From NCBI GenBank assembly GCA_040218415.1, contig JAVJRN010000066.1:186001-250000 (forward strand): DNA of 64,000 nt, written 5' to 3'. This DNA is from JAVJRN01 sp040218415. Lineage in GTDB: Bacteria; Bacteroidota; Bacteroidia; Cytophagales; Cyclobacteriaceae. This document shows, in pieces, positions 1 through 9,054 of this stretch; position 1 is the first letter of the stretch; each line of letters opens with the position of its first letter. Both the position numbers and the translations under genes were made by a program. The notes beneath the pieces are model-generated. The model saw only the letters and a list, made by a program, of their open reading frames with translations, was not told the DNA's origin and did no database searches.

Positions 1-34
1 TTTTTGGGATTTGGTGGATGGTTCAGTTCAGAAC

Positions 35-121
35 CGTCATTTCGAACCCGACCGCAGGAAGGGTGAGAAATCTTCTTCTGTTTAGCGGGATGTCTCCTTC
101 GTGCCTCAGTTCGACATGACG
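35..121. repeat. REP-like intergenic inverted repeat
   Basis: Two outer arms, at 35-47 and 109-121, are inverted copies of each other (cgtcatttcgaac against gttcgacatgacg, one mismatch). A second, looser pair lies inside (gagaaatct near 65, gatgtctcc near 89). This architecture is typical of the short intergenic palindromic elements of Bacteroidota chromosomes. The remaining bases of 1-416 show no ORF, RNA or clear promoter that I can support. Confidence 0.55.
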
Positions 122-416
122 ACCAAGTTCATGTTTTTAAGATGAATATTAGCTAACCAAAATTATCCCTCGCCCTCACAAAACATACTAAGTACTAACC
201 GGGATCATAAAATTATTGAGTTATGGAAATATCAAAAAATAGGCAAGCATTGCAAATGCCCACAGTTGGATTCATATAGGGCGTGATTGCAATTGATGGT
301 AGGAATGGGTAGATTTATTCACTTAAAATATAACAAGTCATTTACAAATGGCGATTTTACCAATTTAGAAAATTGAATAAATGACTTTAAAACAATTTCC
401 AATAATAAATCATGCT

Positions 417-1466
417 ATGAGCAGGTCAATTAAATCCCTTCATATATTATTCTTGCTTATTTGCGCAGTAGGCTGTTACAATGGCTTAGAAAAGGTTGAA
501 CCGATCAAAGAAGCAATTACACCCTCTACCGCCTATTCATATATTGTTATTAACACTAATCGTTATCATACTTTCACTTACGATTTGATTGTTCGGGCAA
601 TAGACAATAGTAAGGTAGATACCATAAAAGTTCCAGACAATGTGGTACAGCTATATCAATGGTTAAATGGCAAACTTCTTTATGAGGTGGCTGATGGTAT
701 CTTGGAATACAACCCTGAAACTAACGAATCGAAAGTAATCAAGATACAGTCATATTTTTTGCGAAACTTTCACGCAACAGATCAATTTATTGCATTTAAT
801 GATCTAGACGGTATTTTTCTCTACGATTTTACAAGTCAAAACATCACAGAGATTGAACGAATTCCAGAAGGGGATGCTAGGTTTCCAGTCATTTTACCGG
901 ATGGTGAAAATGTTCTTTATGCTGAAAGAGGCTCCTTAAAAGACGAAAATACAGGTTTTTCAATATCATATTTTGAATATAAGGTCTATGATATAGAGAC
1001 AAAGAAAACTAGAGATATAGTGATGCCTGACGAACTTGCCTTCTTGAACTATCGACTATCGTGGATATATGGTAGTGAGAATATGCTTTACTCCCAGCCA
1101 TCCTATCTATCTCTATTTAATCCAAGAACTAAAGAATCAAGAAGGTTAACTAATGAGGAAACTGTAGCTACTACACATAATATATCTCCTGACGGCACTA
1201 AAGTGAGCTACCTACAGTCCGATCGATCACGGAATGGTGACAATTGGCAATCTTTTTTGACTGTGCTTGATTTGAGTGACTTTAGTGAGGAGATTCTATT
1301 TCGAAAAACAACCTACCAAACTGCTTGGAGCCCGACCTCTGATAAGCTTTTGTATTCATACCCGTCAGGAATTTCACTGTATGATTTTGAAACAGCCACA
1401 ACTCAAGAACTGGTGAATTTGACAGATACTAATCAGTTTATTGTGAATATTCAATGGATTAAGTAG
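417..1466 (+). CDS. TolB/WD40-like beta-propeller lipoprotein
   Basis: The predicted protein of about 349 residues begins with a lipoprotein signal: a basic start, a hydrophobic stretch and a lipobox ending in AVGC. It should therefore be exported and lipid-anchored. I chose the ATG at 417 rather than the in-frame ATG at 381 because it places the charged n-region directly before the hydrophobic core. The body has repeated short strands with phrases such as 'ILPDGENVLYAERG', 'ISPDGTKVSYLQSD' and 'AWSPTSDKLLYSY'. These are characteristic of TolB/PD40-type propeller blades reporting a structured state. No catalytic motif is visible. The lipoprotein at 56855 has a similar N-terminal half. The specific role is unknown; a ligand- or protein-binding propeller is the best description. 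Confidence 0.75.
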   Translation: MSRSIKSLHILFLLICAVGCYNGLEKVEPIKEAITPSTAYSYIVINTNRYHTFTYDLIVRAIDNSKVDTIKVPDNVVQLYQWLNGKLLYEVADGILEYNPETNESKVIKIQSYFLRNFHATDQFIAFNDLDGIFLYDFTSQNITEIERIPEGDARFPVILPDGENVLYAERGSLKDENTGFSISYFEYKVYDIETKKTRDIVMPDELAFLNYRLSWIYGSENMLYSQPSYLSLFNPRTKESRRLTNEETVATTHNISPDGTKVSYLQSDRSRNGDNWQSFLTVLDLSDFSEEILFRKTTYQTAWSPTSDKLLYSYPSGISLYDFETATTQELVNLTDTNQFIVNIQWIK

Positions 1467-1770
1467 ATTTGAACACTCTTTTTAGAACAAGACCTTCATT
1501 AAAAAACACCTCATCTCGTCCTCATCTGTAAAGAAGATGCTACTGGAATAGGTACGCCTTGCAAAAACTCGATGAATGATTCAATTTCTACCTACATATA
1601 AGGGTACTCATTTTTCATTCCTTCAGCTAGTTTTGTTTTGTAGAAGGTTTGCAATCCACCTTTGGATCACCAGCAGATTTGACTATTTTACTACTTCGAT
1701 TTAAGTTTGGAATTATGCCTTATGGTAGTCAAGTGCACTATTGAAACATAAAAAAACAAAAGAATTTAAA
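1467..1770. other. Intergenic stretch, nothing recognised
   Basis: This is 304 bases of AT-rich spacer between the propeller lipoprotein and a small membrane protein. I see no convincing hairpin terminator, promoter box or small ORF in it. Confidence 0.4.
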
Positions 1771-2019
1771 ATGGGAAAAGTTAGATTGAGTGAATTAAGC
1801 GAAGAACAATTAAAAGCAAAAGAGAAAAGTCTCAAATTATTCATCCTTTTTTTTATTCCATTAATCATTGGTTTATTCTATGTTGTATTTAAAGATTATA
1901 TCGATGGAAAAGAAATAGACTTCTCAGTTTTAACAATAGCGATATGTACTCTTGGTGGACCTGCGGTGCTTTATCCTGAATTGAAAGAAGTAAAAAATGA
2001 ACTAAAAAATAGAGCCTGA
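1771..2019 (+). CDS. Small two-helix membrane protein, hypothetical
   Basis: The product is about 82 residues. A charged, Lys/Glu-rich N-terminal helix (about residues 1-22) is followed by two hydrophobic segments, near residues 24-42 ('FILFFIPLIIGLFYVVF') and 52-70 ('VLTIAICTLGGPAVLY'), and a charged tail. The reading frame opens upstream with a TTG at 1741, but the ATG at 1771 gives a cleaner membrane-protein start and I prefer it. I do not recognise the family. It is probably an inner-membrane protein with both ends in the cytoplasm. The neighbours give no functional clue: a propeller lipoprotein before it and a broken DUF3667 gene after it. Confidence 0.55.
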   Translation: MGKVRLSELSEEQLKAKEKSLKLFILFFIPLIIGLFYVVFKDYIDGKEIDFSVLTIAICTLGGPAVLYPELKEVKNELKNRA

Positions 2020-2236
2020 ATTAAGAACCTTTGATATTATCAAGTTTAGAAAATGGTTGCGAGTTTAGAATGGTAGATTTCGAGAGGGTTTTAATACTTA
2101 ATCACAGATAAAACATAATATAACAATACCTAAGCGATATTAAAAGAAGCGTCTAAACAAAACGTCGGACTCATTTCTCCTACATGGACAAGTAACTAGA
2201 AGCTAAGCTTCACTTTATTAATTTTAGCGAATAAAT

Positions 2237-2727
2237 ATGGATAAAAGCCGTGAAATAGAACAAACACATTGCCTTAACTGTGGAGCTTCTAGAAAGGGTG
2301 CCTTTTGCCACAACTGAGGTCAGCATGTCCGCGATAACTTGGACCGTTCATTGGGTCGCCTTTTAGGAGAATTTTTTTATAACATCTTCTTTTTCGATAA
2401 CCGCTTTTTTCTCGGGATGTGGTATCTCGTACGGTATCCTAGTCGTATGACCGTAGAATTTTTGGAGGGTAAGCGCAAAAAATTCATCTCGCCCATCCCC
2501 CTGTTCTTGTTCGTCAACCTGATTTATTTCTTGGTTAATCCGCTTTCAGACTACTCACTTTCGCTTTACGATCAGATCCATTCACAGCCTTACAGCATGT
2601 GGACAAAAGAGTGGGTCGACTTTAAGCTGCAAATGGAAAGGCTGGACTTGGTGTGATGATTGCATGGATTTTGGCGAGTTTGTTCTATCGGTTCATCATC
2701 TTCATTGTAACTTTTTGGGTCACATAA
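2237..2727 (+). pseudogene. DUF3667 family membrane protein, broken
   Basis: The frame starts at the ATG at 2237 and encodes an N-terminal zinc-ribbon pattern, C-L-N-C-G-A then FCHN. The next codon is TGA at 2315-2317, exactly where the family's FCxxCGQ motif needs its third cysteine; TGC to TGA would be a one-base change. The same frame continues as 'GQHV..NLDRSLGRLLGEFFYNIFFFDNRF', a recognisable DUF3667 body with membrane segments, until a stop at 2654-2656. A further hydrophobic stretch ('ILASLFYRFIIFIVTFWVT') then follows in another frame from 2656 to 2727. Intact DUF3667 proteins are a few hundred residues long, so this is a nonsense-mutated, frameshifted and probably internally deleted gene. 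I do not believe the overlapping short frame at 2664-2876 is real. Confidence 0.7.
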
Positions 2728-2866
2728 TTGGTAAAATCACTCCTATCAAGAATTTTTTCGCAAGCTGCGTCAGGTTAGAACATAGACTCCACTTACTCGC
2801 TCGGCTGTGTCGAGTGATAGTATCCAAGGGGGCATTTTACCCGAAATTTTCTGAAAACGAGACCAA

Positions 2867-3481
2867 TCAGTTATAAATTTCCGCAAATTGATTTTTACCA
2901 GTATCGGTTAAATATGGATATATCGTTTCAAACAGCAAGTTGTGATAATACCTTATCGGATCGTCCTGATCGATTTTGAACAACTCAAATGCATTGATCC
3001 AATTGTCGCCGAGAATATTCAGGCGTTCATATAATCTGGCGTATTCATTTGCAAACTCCTCTTGCCGCAGTATCTTATGCTCTAACATTGCACTAAAAAG
3101 GGTATTGAACTGCGTACGCCTGATTTGTTGTAGATTGATGTAGTGAGATTTTATTTTTTCACTCTCCCTGAAGATCAAATACATGTCACGCATGAGAAAA
3201 CGATACTGATAAAATATTCTAATCGTCTTTTCTGCTGATTGATAAAGTGTCGACAGTAATGAAAACTGCTGTGTTAAAGAATCCATTTCAGCATCCATTT
3301 TATGCACCAACTCAAAGTATAAGGCTTCTGTAATGTCTTGCTTGGCTTTAAAATGGTAATTCAAATTACCCTGACTAATGTTCAGCGCCAATGCAATTTG
3401 CCTCAGAGTAGTGGTTTGAATACCATTGGAATTAAACAAGTCTTTGGCTTTGTCTAAAATTATTTGCCTCGTATTATTCAT
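2867..3481 (-). CDS. TetR/AcrR-family transcriptional regulator
   Basis: This 204-residue protein has the TetR layout. A helix-turn-helix lies near residues 5-50 ('ILDKAKDLFNSNGIQTTTLRQIA', then 'ALNISQGNLNYHFKAKQ'), with the family's conserved Y-x-F-x-x-K, followed by an all-helical ligand-binding and dimerisation domain of normal length. It is divergently transcribed from the FAD monooxygenase starting at 3537, with only 55 bases between the start codons. By general precedent, a TetR divergent from an oxidoreductase usually represses it and itself and is released by the enzyme's substrate or a related compound. That assignment is inference; the DNA-binding domain is visible. Confidence 0.85.
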   Translation of the reverse strand: MNNTRQIILDKAKDLFNSNGIQTTTLRQIALALNISQGNLNYHFKAKQDITEALYFELVHKMDAEMDSLTQQFSLLSTLYQSAEKTIRIFYQYRFLMRDMYLIFRESEKIKSHYINLQQIRRTQFNTLFSAMLEHKILRQEEFANEYARLYERLNILGDNWINAFELFKIDQDDPIRYYHNLLFETIYPYLTDTGKNQFAEIYN

Positions 3482-3492
3482 GTTAGTAAACC

Positions 3493-3519
3493 TGACCTAT
3501 TTTTTTGTACATTTGACCT
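3493..3519 (+). promoter_or_regulatory. TetR/monooxygenase divergent promoter and candidate operator
   Basis: The 55-base divergent spacer contains TACATTTG at 3508-3515, a match to the Bacteroidota -7 consensus TAnnTTTG, 21 bases before the monooxygenase ATG. A TGACCTA heptamer occurs at 3493-3499 and again as TGACCTA at about 3514-3520. These are direct repeats bracketing the -7 box and are a plausible regulator target. A good -33 TTTG box is not visible. Confidence 0.45.
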
Positions 3520-3536
3520 AAAATTACGAAAAAACG

Positions 3537-4676
3537 ATGAAAGTAGGCATTATAGGTGGTGGGATTACAGGACTGACCACAGCACTCGCTTTGCAAAAAT
3601 TAGGAATACAATCGGTGGTTTATGAGCAAGCCAAAGAAATTAACGCAATTGGTGCGGGTATTTGGCTTCAACCAAACGCTATCAAAGTGCTGGATTGGTT
3701 GGGACTTAAAAATGAAGTTAAAAAGCAGGGCATTGAACTGGATAAAATGGAAATCACCAATCCTCAGCTCAAGCCATATAAGAAAATAAAAAGTGAGGTA
3801 GTACAAGACGCGGAAGGTAACCAGACAGTAGCTATTCACCGTGCAAGGCTCCACAACATTCTATATACCGAACTTCTAAAATCAAATGAAGTTCAACTTG
3901 ATAAAAAATACAAAAGCCACACCATAAGTACAGCTGGCATCAATCTGCAATTTGAAAATGGAGAAGACCAGGTAGATATTCTATTGGGAGCTGATGGGAT
4001 TGACTCATTGGTTAGAAAAGCATTTTTACCCGAATCATCGGTGCGTAGTTCCGGGCAAGTCTGCTGGAGAGGCATTTCTAAAATGAACCTACCAGATTCA
4101 TTAAAAAATCTTGGACAAGAATCTTGGGGTAAGCAAATCAGGTTTGGATTTTCTCAAATACATGATGGTGAAGTGTATTGGTTTGCAGTAGCCAATGAAG
4201 AACATCTCAAAAAAGCAGAAGAGGTCGGCCGAAAAGAATATTTATCTAAACTCTTTCAGGATTTTTCTTCTGTAATAACCGGACTTATCGAGCATACAGA
4301 ACCAGCAAAGATCCATCAAACAATCCTTCATGACCTCAACAAACTACCTGTTTGGTATAACGGGAATATTTGTCTTATTGGGGATGCTGCACATGCCACC
4401 ACACCAAATATGGGACAAGGGGCTTGTCAAGGAATTGAAGATGCTTATTATATAAGCAGAAGCCTATCGAAATCATTGCATAGTGCCGAAGAAGCATTCC
4501 AACAGTTTCAATCGAAACGTATAAAAAAGGTGGACTACATCGTGAATACCTCGTGGCAATTTGGTAAGATGGCACATAGTAAAGTTGGACAACCGCTAAT
4601 GAAGTTAATGCTCAAACTCACACCTGAAAGTGTCATGAGCTCACAGATGAACAAGCTTTACGCTATTGAGAATTGA
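3537..4676 (+). CDS. FAD-dependent monooxygenase (PHBH fold)
   Basis: The protein has 379 residues, the usual length for single-component flavoprotein hydroxylases of the p-hydroxybenzoate hydroxylase fold. The N-terminal Rossmann motif GxGxxG appears as 'GIIGGGITGL' at residues 4-13. An Arg-containing substrate/FAD segment lies near 85-90 ('AIHRARLH'), a DG motif occurs as 'LGADGIDSLVR' near 155, and the second FAD motif is 'IGDAAHATTPNMGQGACQGIEDA' starting at about residue 281. It most resembles the salicylate/urate/zeaxanthin-epoxidase-like branch, which uses NAD(P)H and O2 to hydroxylate or epoxidise small molecules. The actual substrate cannot be read from sequence. The divergent TetR gene probably regulates it. 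Confidence 0.85.
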   Translation: MKVGIIGGGITGLTTALALQKLGIQSVVYEQAKEINAIGAGIWLQPNAIKVLDWLGLKNEVKKQGIELDKMEITNPQLKPYKKIKSEVVQDAEGNQTVAIHRARLHNILYTELLKSNEVQLDKKYKSHTISTAGINLQFENGEDQVDILLGADGIDSLVRKAFLPESSVRSSGQVCWRGISKMNLPDSLKNLGQESWGKQIRFGFSQIHDGEVYWFAVANEEHLKKAEEVGRKEYLSKLFQDFSSVITGLIEHTEPAKIHQTILHDLNKLPVWYNGNICLIGDAAHATTPNMGQGACQGIEDAYYISRSLSKSLHSAEEAFQQFQSKRIKKVDYIVNTSWQFGKMAHSKVGQPLMKLMLKLTPESVMSSQMNKLYAIEN

Positions 4677-4896
4677 AAACTAAAAACCTCCTCGGAATTA
4701 CTACAAAAAAACTAAACAACAAGTTAAGCGCGTTTTAAAGAACATGTTTTCAATATAGTGCAGGTAATTAGACGCTTAGCCCTTTCAATTGTACAATATA
4801 TTTTTTCTTTATGGCTTTAAAAACTCATCATTTTGGTGATTACACCGCCTGAAGTTCTAGAAATACCAATTGGTGATTTTTCAAGAAATACGTCGC

Positions 4897-7134
4897 TTAA
4901 TTTTTTATCAATACTTTTTCAGAAGCCAGCTTTTTAAGTGCTGTAGCAATCTCCACGACATACATACCTGTAGGTAAATCAGTCTGCACCCTAATTTCGG
5001 ATCTCGCATTGAAAGTTTCCTCAAAAATCACCTTACCTATTAGCGTGGTGATTTTCAAATAAACCATTTCATTACTTCTGTATTCGTCAGGCAGTTGAAC
5101 CGTAAAATTGTTTTTTGCCGGATTGGGGTAAATACTAAATTTTATTGGTAAAGGCTCAGACAAAGTAATTTGTGAAGTGGTATCAACGATTGCAGTGGTA
5201 TCGATTTCATGTTGAAACTTGTCCATGTTGTTGTCCAGCCAAGTTAATCGAATCGAAATCCAGTCTTTCAAATGATCAATTTCATCTTCAAATGATTCTG
5301 GAACATGTGAATCCGGATCTCCGCTATTCCCATTAAGCACATCCCACTGCTCAAAATGTCGAACTTGAGCATTGGAAAGATAGGCTGCTATCGAATCAAT
5401 TTTATGGGATAAATTATCATGATCAAGAACTGTTTCTCTAAGATCAAAATATCTATTGTAGGCCTCATTCGCAAAATATGGATCGAGCAACATACGGTTC
5501 ATCAGTCTAACTGGCTGAACATCTCCATAGCCATAAGCTTCATAAGAATGCGCCCAACCACTGCCATTACTGGACTGAAAGAATAAGTTTTTCCAAGCCC
5601 AGTCAAAATCCCAGGGAGGTCCAGCGTGAAGTAAGCCTCCATTGCTTTCTTTATTTTTATGAAAGAACCGGCTCTTCTTATAAGCGTCACCATTTCGGGA
5701 AATTTCTGAAATTAGAAAATAATCGATAAAAGAACGAGCGTCAAAATAGGCACGATACCCGTTGGTAGGATCTGTGAATTCATCTCCATACAAAGCATCT
5801 TTGGAGGTTTCAATATACTCTTTGATGTAATTTTTTTGTTGAGATGTAATGACATCCCAATCTGGGTATTCATAAACGAATCTTGCACGCACAGCACCCC
5901 ATTCCAATTCATCCATCTTTGGAAAATCCACGAACCAGCTATCACTTCCCAATGGATCATAGTTGTCATTTTTGATAATGTAGCCACCTGTTACATCATC
6001 TCCTGTATTTTCATCTGGATTGAGTTTTGCTAAATCCAGCCTGTCCTTATCTACCTTTATCTTTTCTGCCAACAAGTAAACTCCTTTATATTCGCCATTC
6101 AGCACTACCTCACAATATCGTATGCGTGGAGAATAGTGCCCCATACCTCTAAAAATTTCATGTGAAAGAAAATTCCGAACAAAGGATCGATCATAGTAAT
6201 TAGAAATCAACAACCAGTCATTCTCTTCCGGCATACCCAATAGAGGTATATTAAGATTTTCTCCGGCACTGTCTCTTGTTTCAAGTCGGTAAGATTTCTG
6301 AGGGAATCCTGCTGAGGAAGAGCCCCTGACTTTGATGGCAATCTTTCCAGTATAAACATTGCCTGAGTCTGACAAATAGTTAAACTGGGCATTCCCATTA
6401 TCTATTATTTTCATGTCAGCGGTAATTTTATCTCCTCTGCCAATTTCTAATCCGTGAGTTTCAATACTAACCAGAGGTATATCAAAAGCGGTATTATGGG
6501 ACACAGGTAGTACTATGTCTCCTGAAATTGGTCCATAAAGCTGATCCGGAGAGGAAACACCCAATGAGAGATAGATGATGGAAGACAAATCGCTAGAGTT
6601 AGCTGACTGATTATGAACCTGTACCGCCAGTAAGTTCTGTCCTTGATTAAGGTACTTGACTAAGGTATCCTTCGGAATATCAAAATTTTTTGGATAACCA
6701 CCAGAGTACATCGTTGCTTCTCGCAATTCTACTGCACTATTGGCATCAGGAAATTTATCTAAAAGACCTGACCGTGCGATCTCAGCGCCATTCAAATAGG
6801 CAACAAAGGCATCATCATAATCAATACTCAAAAGCGCTTGGCTAATAAGGCTGGTATCCTCCAAAGAGAATTGTTTACGCTGATAGAGAATTTTGCAATT
6901 AGGCACAATAGTCGCATCATCATCATCGCCATAGCCAATACCTCCTTCACCCTCATTCCAATCAGCATCATTGTAAGACAGGGATTTCCAATCTTGATTA
7001 TCAAAAGCCGAATCAACGGCATATTTCCAAATATTGTCCGGGAGAATTATGGTTTCCCAATGGTTTGTACAGTCGTCTTGTGCTTTCGCTAGCAAGACAC
7101 AAAAACTGAAGATAAAGAAGGATAAAACTCTCAT
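4897..7134 (-). CDS. CotH-kinase-domain protein with T9SS sorting tail
   Basis: The 745-residue protein has a signal peptide (residues 1-18, ending AKA/Q). It then has a jelly-roll-like domain to about residue 190 ('NQDWKSLSYNDADWNEG', 'VYLKYLNQGQNLLAVQVHN'-type pattern), typical of the domain preceding CotH modules. A CotH domain spans about 215-560, with 'IKVRGSSSAGFPQKSYRLE', 'NDWLLISNYYDRSFVRN' and 'EVVLNGEYKGVYLLAEKIKVD'. A Por-type C-terminal sorting domain covers about 665-745 ('IYPNPAKNNFTV', 'LPTGMYVVEI', final 'EKVLIKN'). It should be exported by Sec and then secreted or surface-attached through T9SS. CotH domains of spore coats are atypical protein kinases; in secreted bacterial versions the substrate is unknown. 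It is the last gene of the second PUL block, 36 bases after the GH110-like gene. Confidence 0.85.
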   Translation of the reverse strand: MRVLSFFIFSFCVLLAKAQDDCTNHWETIILPDNIWKYAVDSAFDNQDWKSLSYNDADWNEGEGGIGYGDDDDATIVPNCKILYQRKQFSLEDTSLISQALLSIDYDDAFVAYLNGAEIARSGLLDKFPDANSAVELREATMYSGGYPKNFDIPKDTLVKYLNQGQNLLAVQVHNQSANSSDLSSIIYLSLGVSSPDQLYGPISGDIVLPVSHNTAFDIPLVSIETHGLEIGRGDKITADMKIIDNGNAQFNYLSDSGNVYTGKIAIKVRGSSSAGFPQKSYRLETRDSAGENLNIPLLGMPEENDWLLISNYYDRSFVRNFLSHEIFRGMGHYSPRIRYCEVVLNGEYKGVYLLAEKIKVDKDRLDLAKLNPDENTGDDVTGGYIIKNDNYDPLGSDSWFVDFPKMDELEWGAVRARFVYEYPDWDVITSQQKNYIKEYIETSKDALYGDEFTDPTNGYRAYFDARSFIDYFLISEISRNGDAYKKSRFFHKNKESNGGLLHAGPPWDFDWAWKNLFFQSSNGSGWAHSYEAYGYGDVQPVRLMNRMLLDPYFANEAYNRYFDLRETVLDHDNLSHKIDSIAAYLSNAQVRHFEQWDVLNGNSGDPDSHVPESFEDEIDHLKDWISIRLTWLDNNMDKFQHEIDTTAIVDTTSQITLSEPLPIKFSIYPNPAKNNFTVQLPDEYRSNEMVYLKITTLIGKVIFEETFNARSEIRVQTDLPTGMYVVEIATALKKLASEKVLIKN

Positions 7135-7170
7135 AGGATTACTTTGATACTCTCATTATTCTGCATTCAA

Positions 7171-9048
7171 TTACTTGATATCAGATGATTTATTGGTGAT
7201 TTCTTCTGTTTTCAACTTGTTTTTAAAGTCTTTATCAATCTTTACATTTTTAATTTTCAGCGTTTCAATTTGCTTTGCTTCTATCACATAAGCATCAGGG
7301 CTTATGGGATCAAAAGTTCCGGAATTGGTAATCTTATTATTTGTGAATTGCAGGTATCTAGCACCTGTCGCTTTGATAATCGACGGATTGAAATTGTTAA
7401 ATGTATTGTTGTTGATAATGATTCTACCCAGCATTCGACCATTTTTATCCAAATTGGCAGCAATGCTCATTACAGGATGTTTGGCTCCACCATATGCACA
7501 ATCACCGAAGGTGTTATCTTCGATAAGTACGTCTTGAGCACCTCCAGATTCAAACCACCACGAGCTTATACCTGTTCCTATGATAATCGCCTGCATCATG
7601 TTGCTGAAATAGTTGTTCTTCACAATCGTTTTCTTTGGTGACTTTAGCAATAAACCTCTGGCACGATTGTCGGCGAATTGGCTATTGGTAATGGTTACCT
7701 CTGGATACCAGTCTAAATTTTCAATGATATAATCTTTGTTCAGCTTACCAGCAAGAGCTTCGTTTAACGTAATAATATAGTAGTCCTTATTGAGCTTGTA
7801 GAAGGATTTGACAGTTGTCTTAAATTCAATATTAGCCGATATCTTCTGGTTGATAAATCCCACGGTATCTCCTTCACCAGCAAACTGAAATCCAGCTTGC
7901 TGAAAGTGTCCTATTCTGACACCCACTTTATCAGGTCCTAGAATATCTTCAACGACTACATACGCACCATGTACATTGATGGCATCATCAAGCTGATGTC
8001 TGAAATTACAGTTATTCACCACAATCTTACCTTTACAACTAGAAAAGTGGGCTGCATCGGCGGTTGTTGACACCATAAGATTTTTCTCATCGTTCGCCAT
8101 CACGTTTACACTTTCCAGTGTAATATTCTCACTACGCTCACCAAGAACTCCCATACCTCCCGCGTAATGAATGGTCACGTTACTCAAGGTCACATTACTG
8201 CTTTTGTTGATGTGGAAGGCATTGGCAATTCTATCTTTTCCGAACCGACCTTTGCAAACAAGAACCATCCCCACTGGAGGTAGTAATTTTTTGTTTCCAG
8301 AAATTCTCACCAAGCCAGGTTCTAGCTCTTCTGCCTTTATGGAATACTCCTGATCTTGAGCCTCATGTTCAGGGTATCTAAAATCAACGTAATTAGGAAA
8401 GTCGAATTGTTCCTTATTTCTGATTTTAATATCATTAATCATGGCTAGTGGCGTGTAATCGGTGGTTCGATAGGCGATTGCTTTACGTTCAGGATCGAAC
8501 AAAATAGCATGGGCTAAATCATGTTCGAACCCTTCTTTAATAAAAATAAGTTGCTCATTTCGAATGGCATAGGGCATATTGTCCGCCAGCCTAAGGTCGA
8601 ACGTTTGGTTGATGTTGTCATTTGCGTCAATAACTCCTTCGCCATGTAAAGGGAGGTGCCAATCAATAGTAAAACCAGAAATATCAATGTTCTTCGAATT
8701 TTCAATAAGAAAAGGCATCATGACACCATGGAAAATGAACTTTGATCCATTGGCATCTAGTGTTAGACCGTCAAAATCTTTTATTGGAAATGCGATTCTA
8801 CGTAATGAGTTGTCGTGGTTAGTTATAAAAGAATATTGCTCGAAGGCTTTTTCTGGATAGAAATGATAAGCCCCTTTCTCAATAATAACCTTACTATTTT
8901 TATATCCAACAGCTTCTTGGAGCATGGTAATCACAGCAAGTGTGGCATCCTTTTCTCCTTCTTTGAGATAATCACGAAGATTGAACTCTTTAGCAATGAG
9001 TGGTTGCATTGTTAAAAACACACAAAACAATAAGTGTAATGTTTTCAT
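7171..9048 (-). CDS. GH110-like alpha-1,3-galactosidase, beta-helix
   Basis: The 625-residue protein has a signal peptide (about residues 1-19) and is then a right-handed parallel beta-helix. Blocks typical of GH110 exo-alpha-1,3-galactosidases are visible. 'TTADAAHFSSCKGK' is near 328-341, 'LDDAINVHGAY' near 353-363 with paired Asp354/355, and 'NRARGLLLKS' near 465 is followed by 'WWFESGGAQDVLIEDN'. In known GH110 enzymes the acidic residues in the first two blocks form the active site, with inverting chemistry. The likely site is the periplasm. It lies 6 bases downstream of the GH28-like gene and 36 bases upstream of the CotH gene. It is a diverged paralog of the gene at 17772, and more distantly of 15581 and 30300. 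Family assignment is from motif recall; exact substrate is uncertain. Confidence 0.75.
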   Translation of the reverse strand: MKTLHLLFCVFLTMQPLIAKEFNLRDYLKEGEKDATLAVITMLQEAVGYKNSKVIIEKGAYHFYPEKAFEQYSFITNHDNSLRRIAFPIKDFDGLTLDANGSKFIFHGVMMPFLIENSKNIDISGFTIDWHLPLHGEGVIDANDNINQTFDLRLADNMPYAIRNEQLIFIKEGFEHDLAHAILFDPERKAIAYRTTDYTPLAMINDIKIRNKEQFDFPNYVDFRYPEHEAQDQEYSIKAEELEPGLVRISGNKKLLPPVGMVLVCKGRFGKDRIANAFHINKSSNVTLSNVTIHYAGGMGVLGERSENITLESVNVMANDEKNLMVSTTADAAHFSSCKGKIVVNNCNFRHQLDDAINVHGAYVVVEDILGPDKVGVRIGHFQQAGFQFAGEGDTVGFINQKISANIEFKTTVKSFYKLNKDYYIITLNEALAGKLNKDYIIENLDWYPEVTITNSQFADNRARGLLLKSPKKTIVKNNYFSNMMQAIIIGTGISSWWFESGGAQDVLIEDNTFGDCAYGGAKHPVMSIAANLDKNGRMLGRIIINNNTFNNFNPSIIKATGARYLQFTNNKITNSGTFDPISPDAYVIEAKQIETLKIKNVKIDKDFKNKLKTEEITNKSSDIK

Positions 9049-9054
9049 TTTCTT

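Noticed and set aside
2315..2317. Selenocysteine recoding of TGA
   Set aside because: The position on a cysteine codon is suggestive, but the gene is also frameshifted and truncated downstream and no SECIS-like hairpin is evident.
2664..2876. 70-codon plus-strand ORF after the DUF3667 pseudogene
   Set aside because: It overlaps the hydrophobic continuation of the broken gene in another frame and has no recognisable composition or start context.
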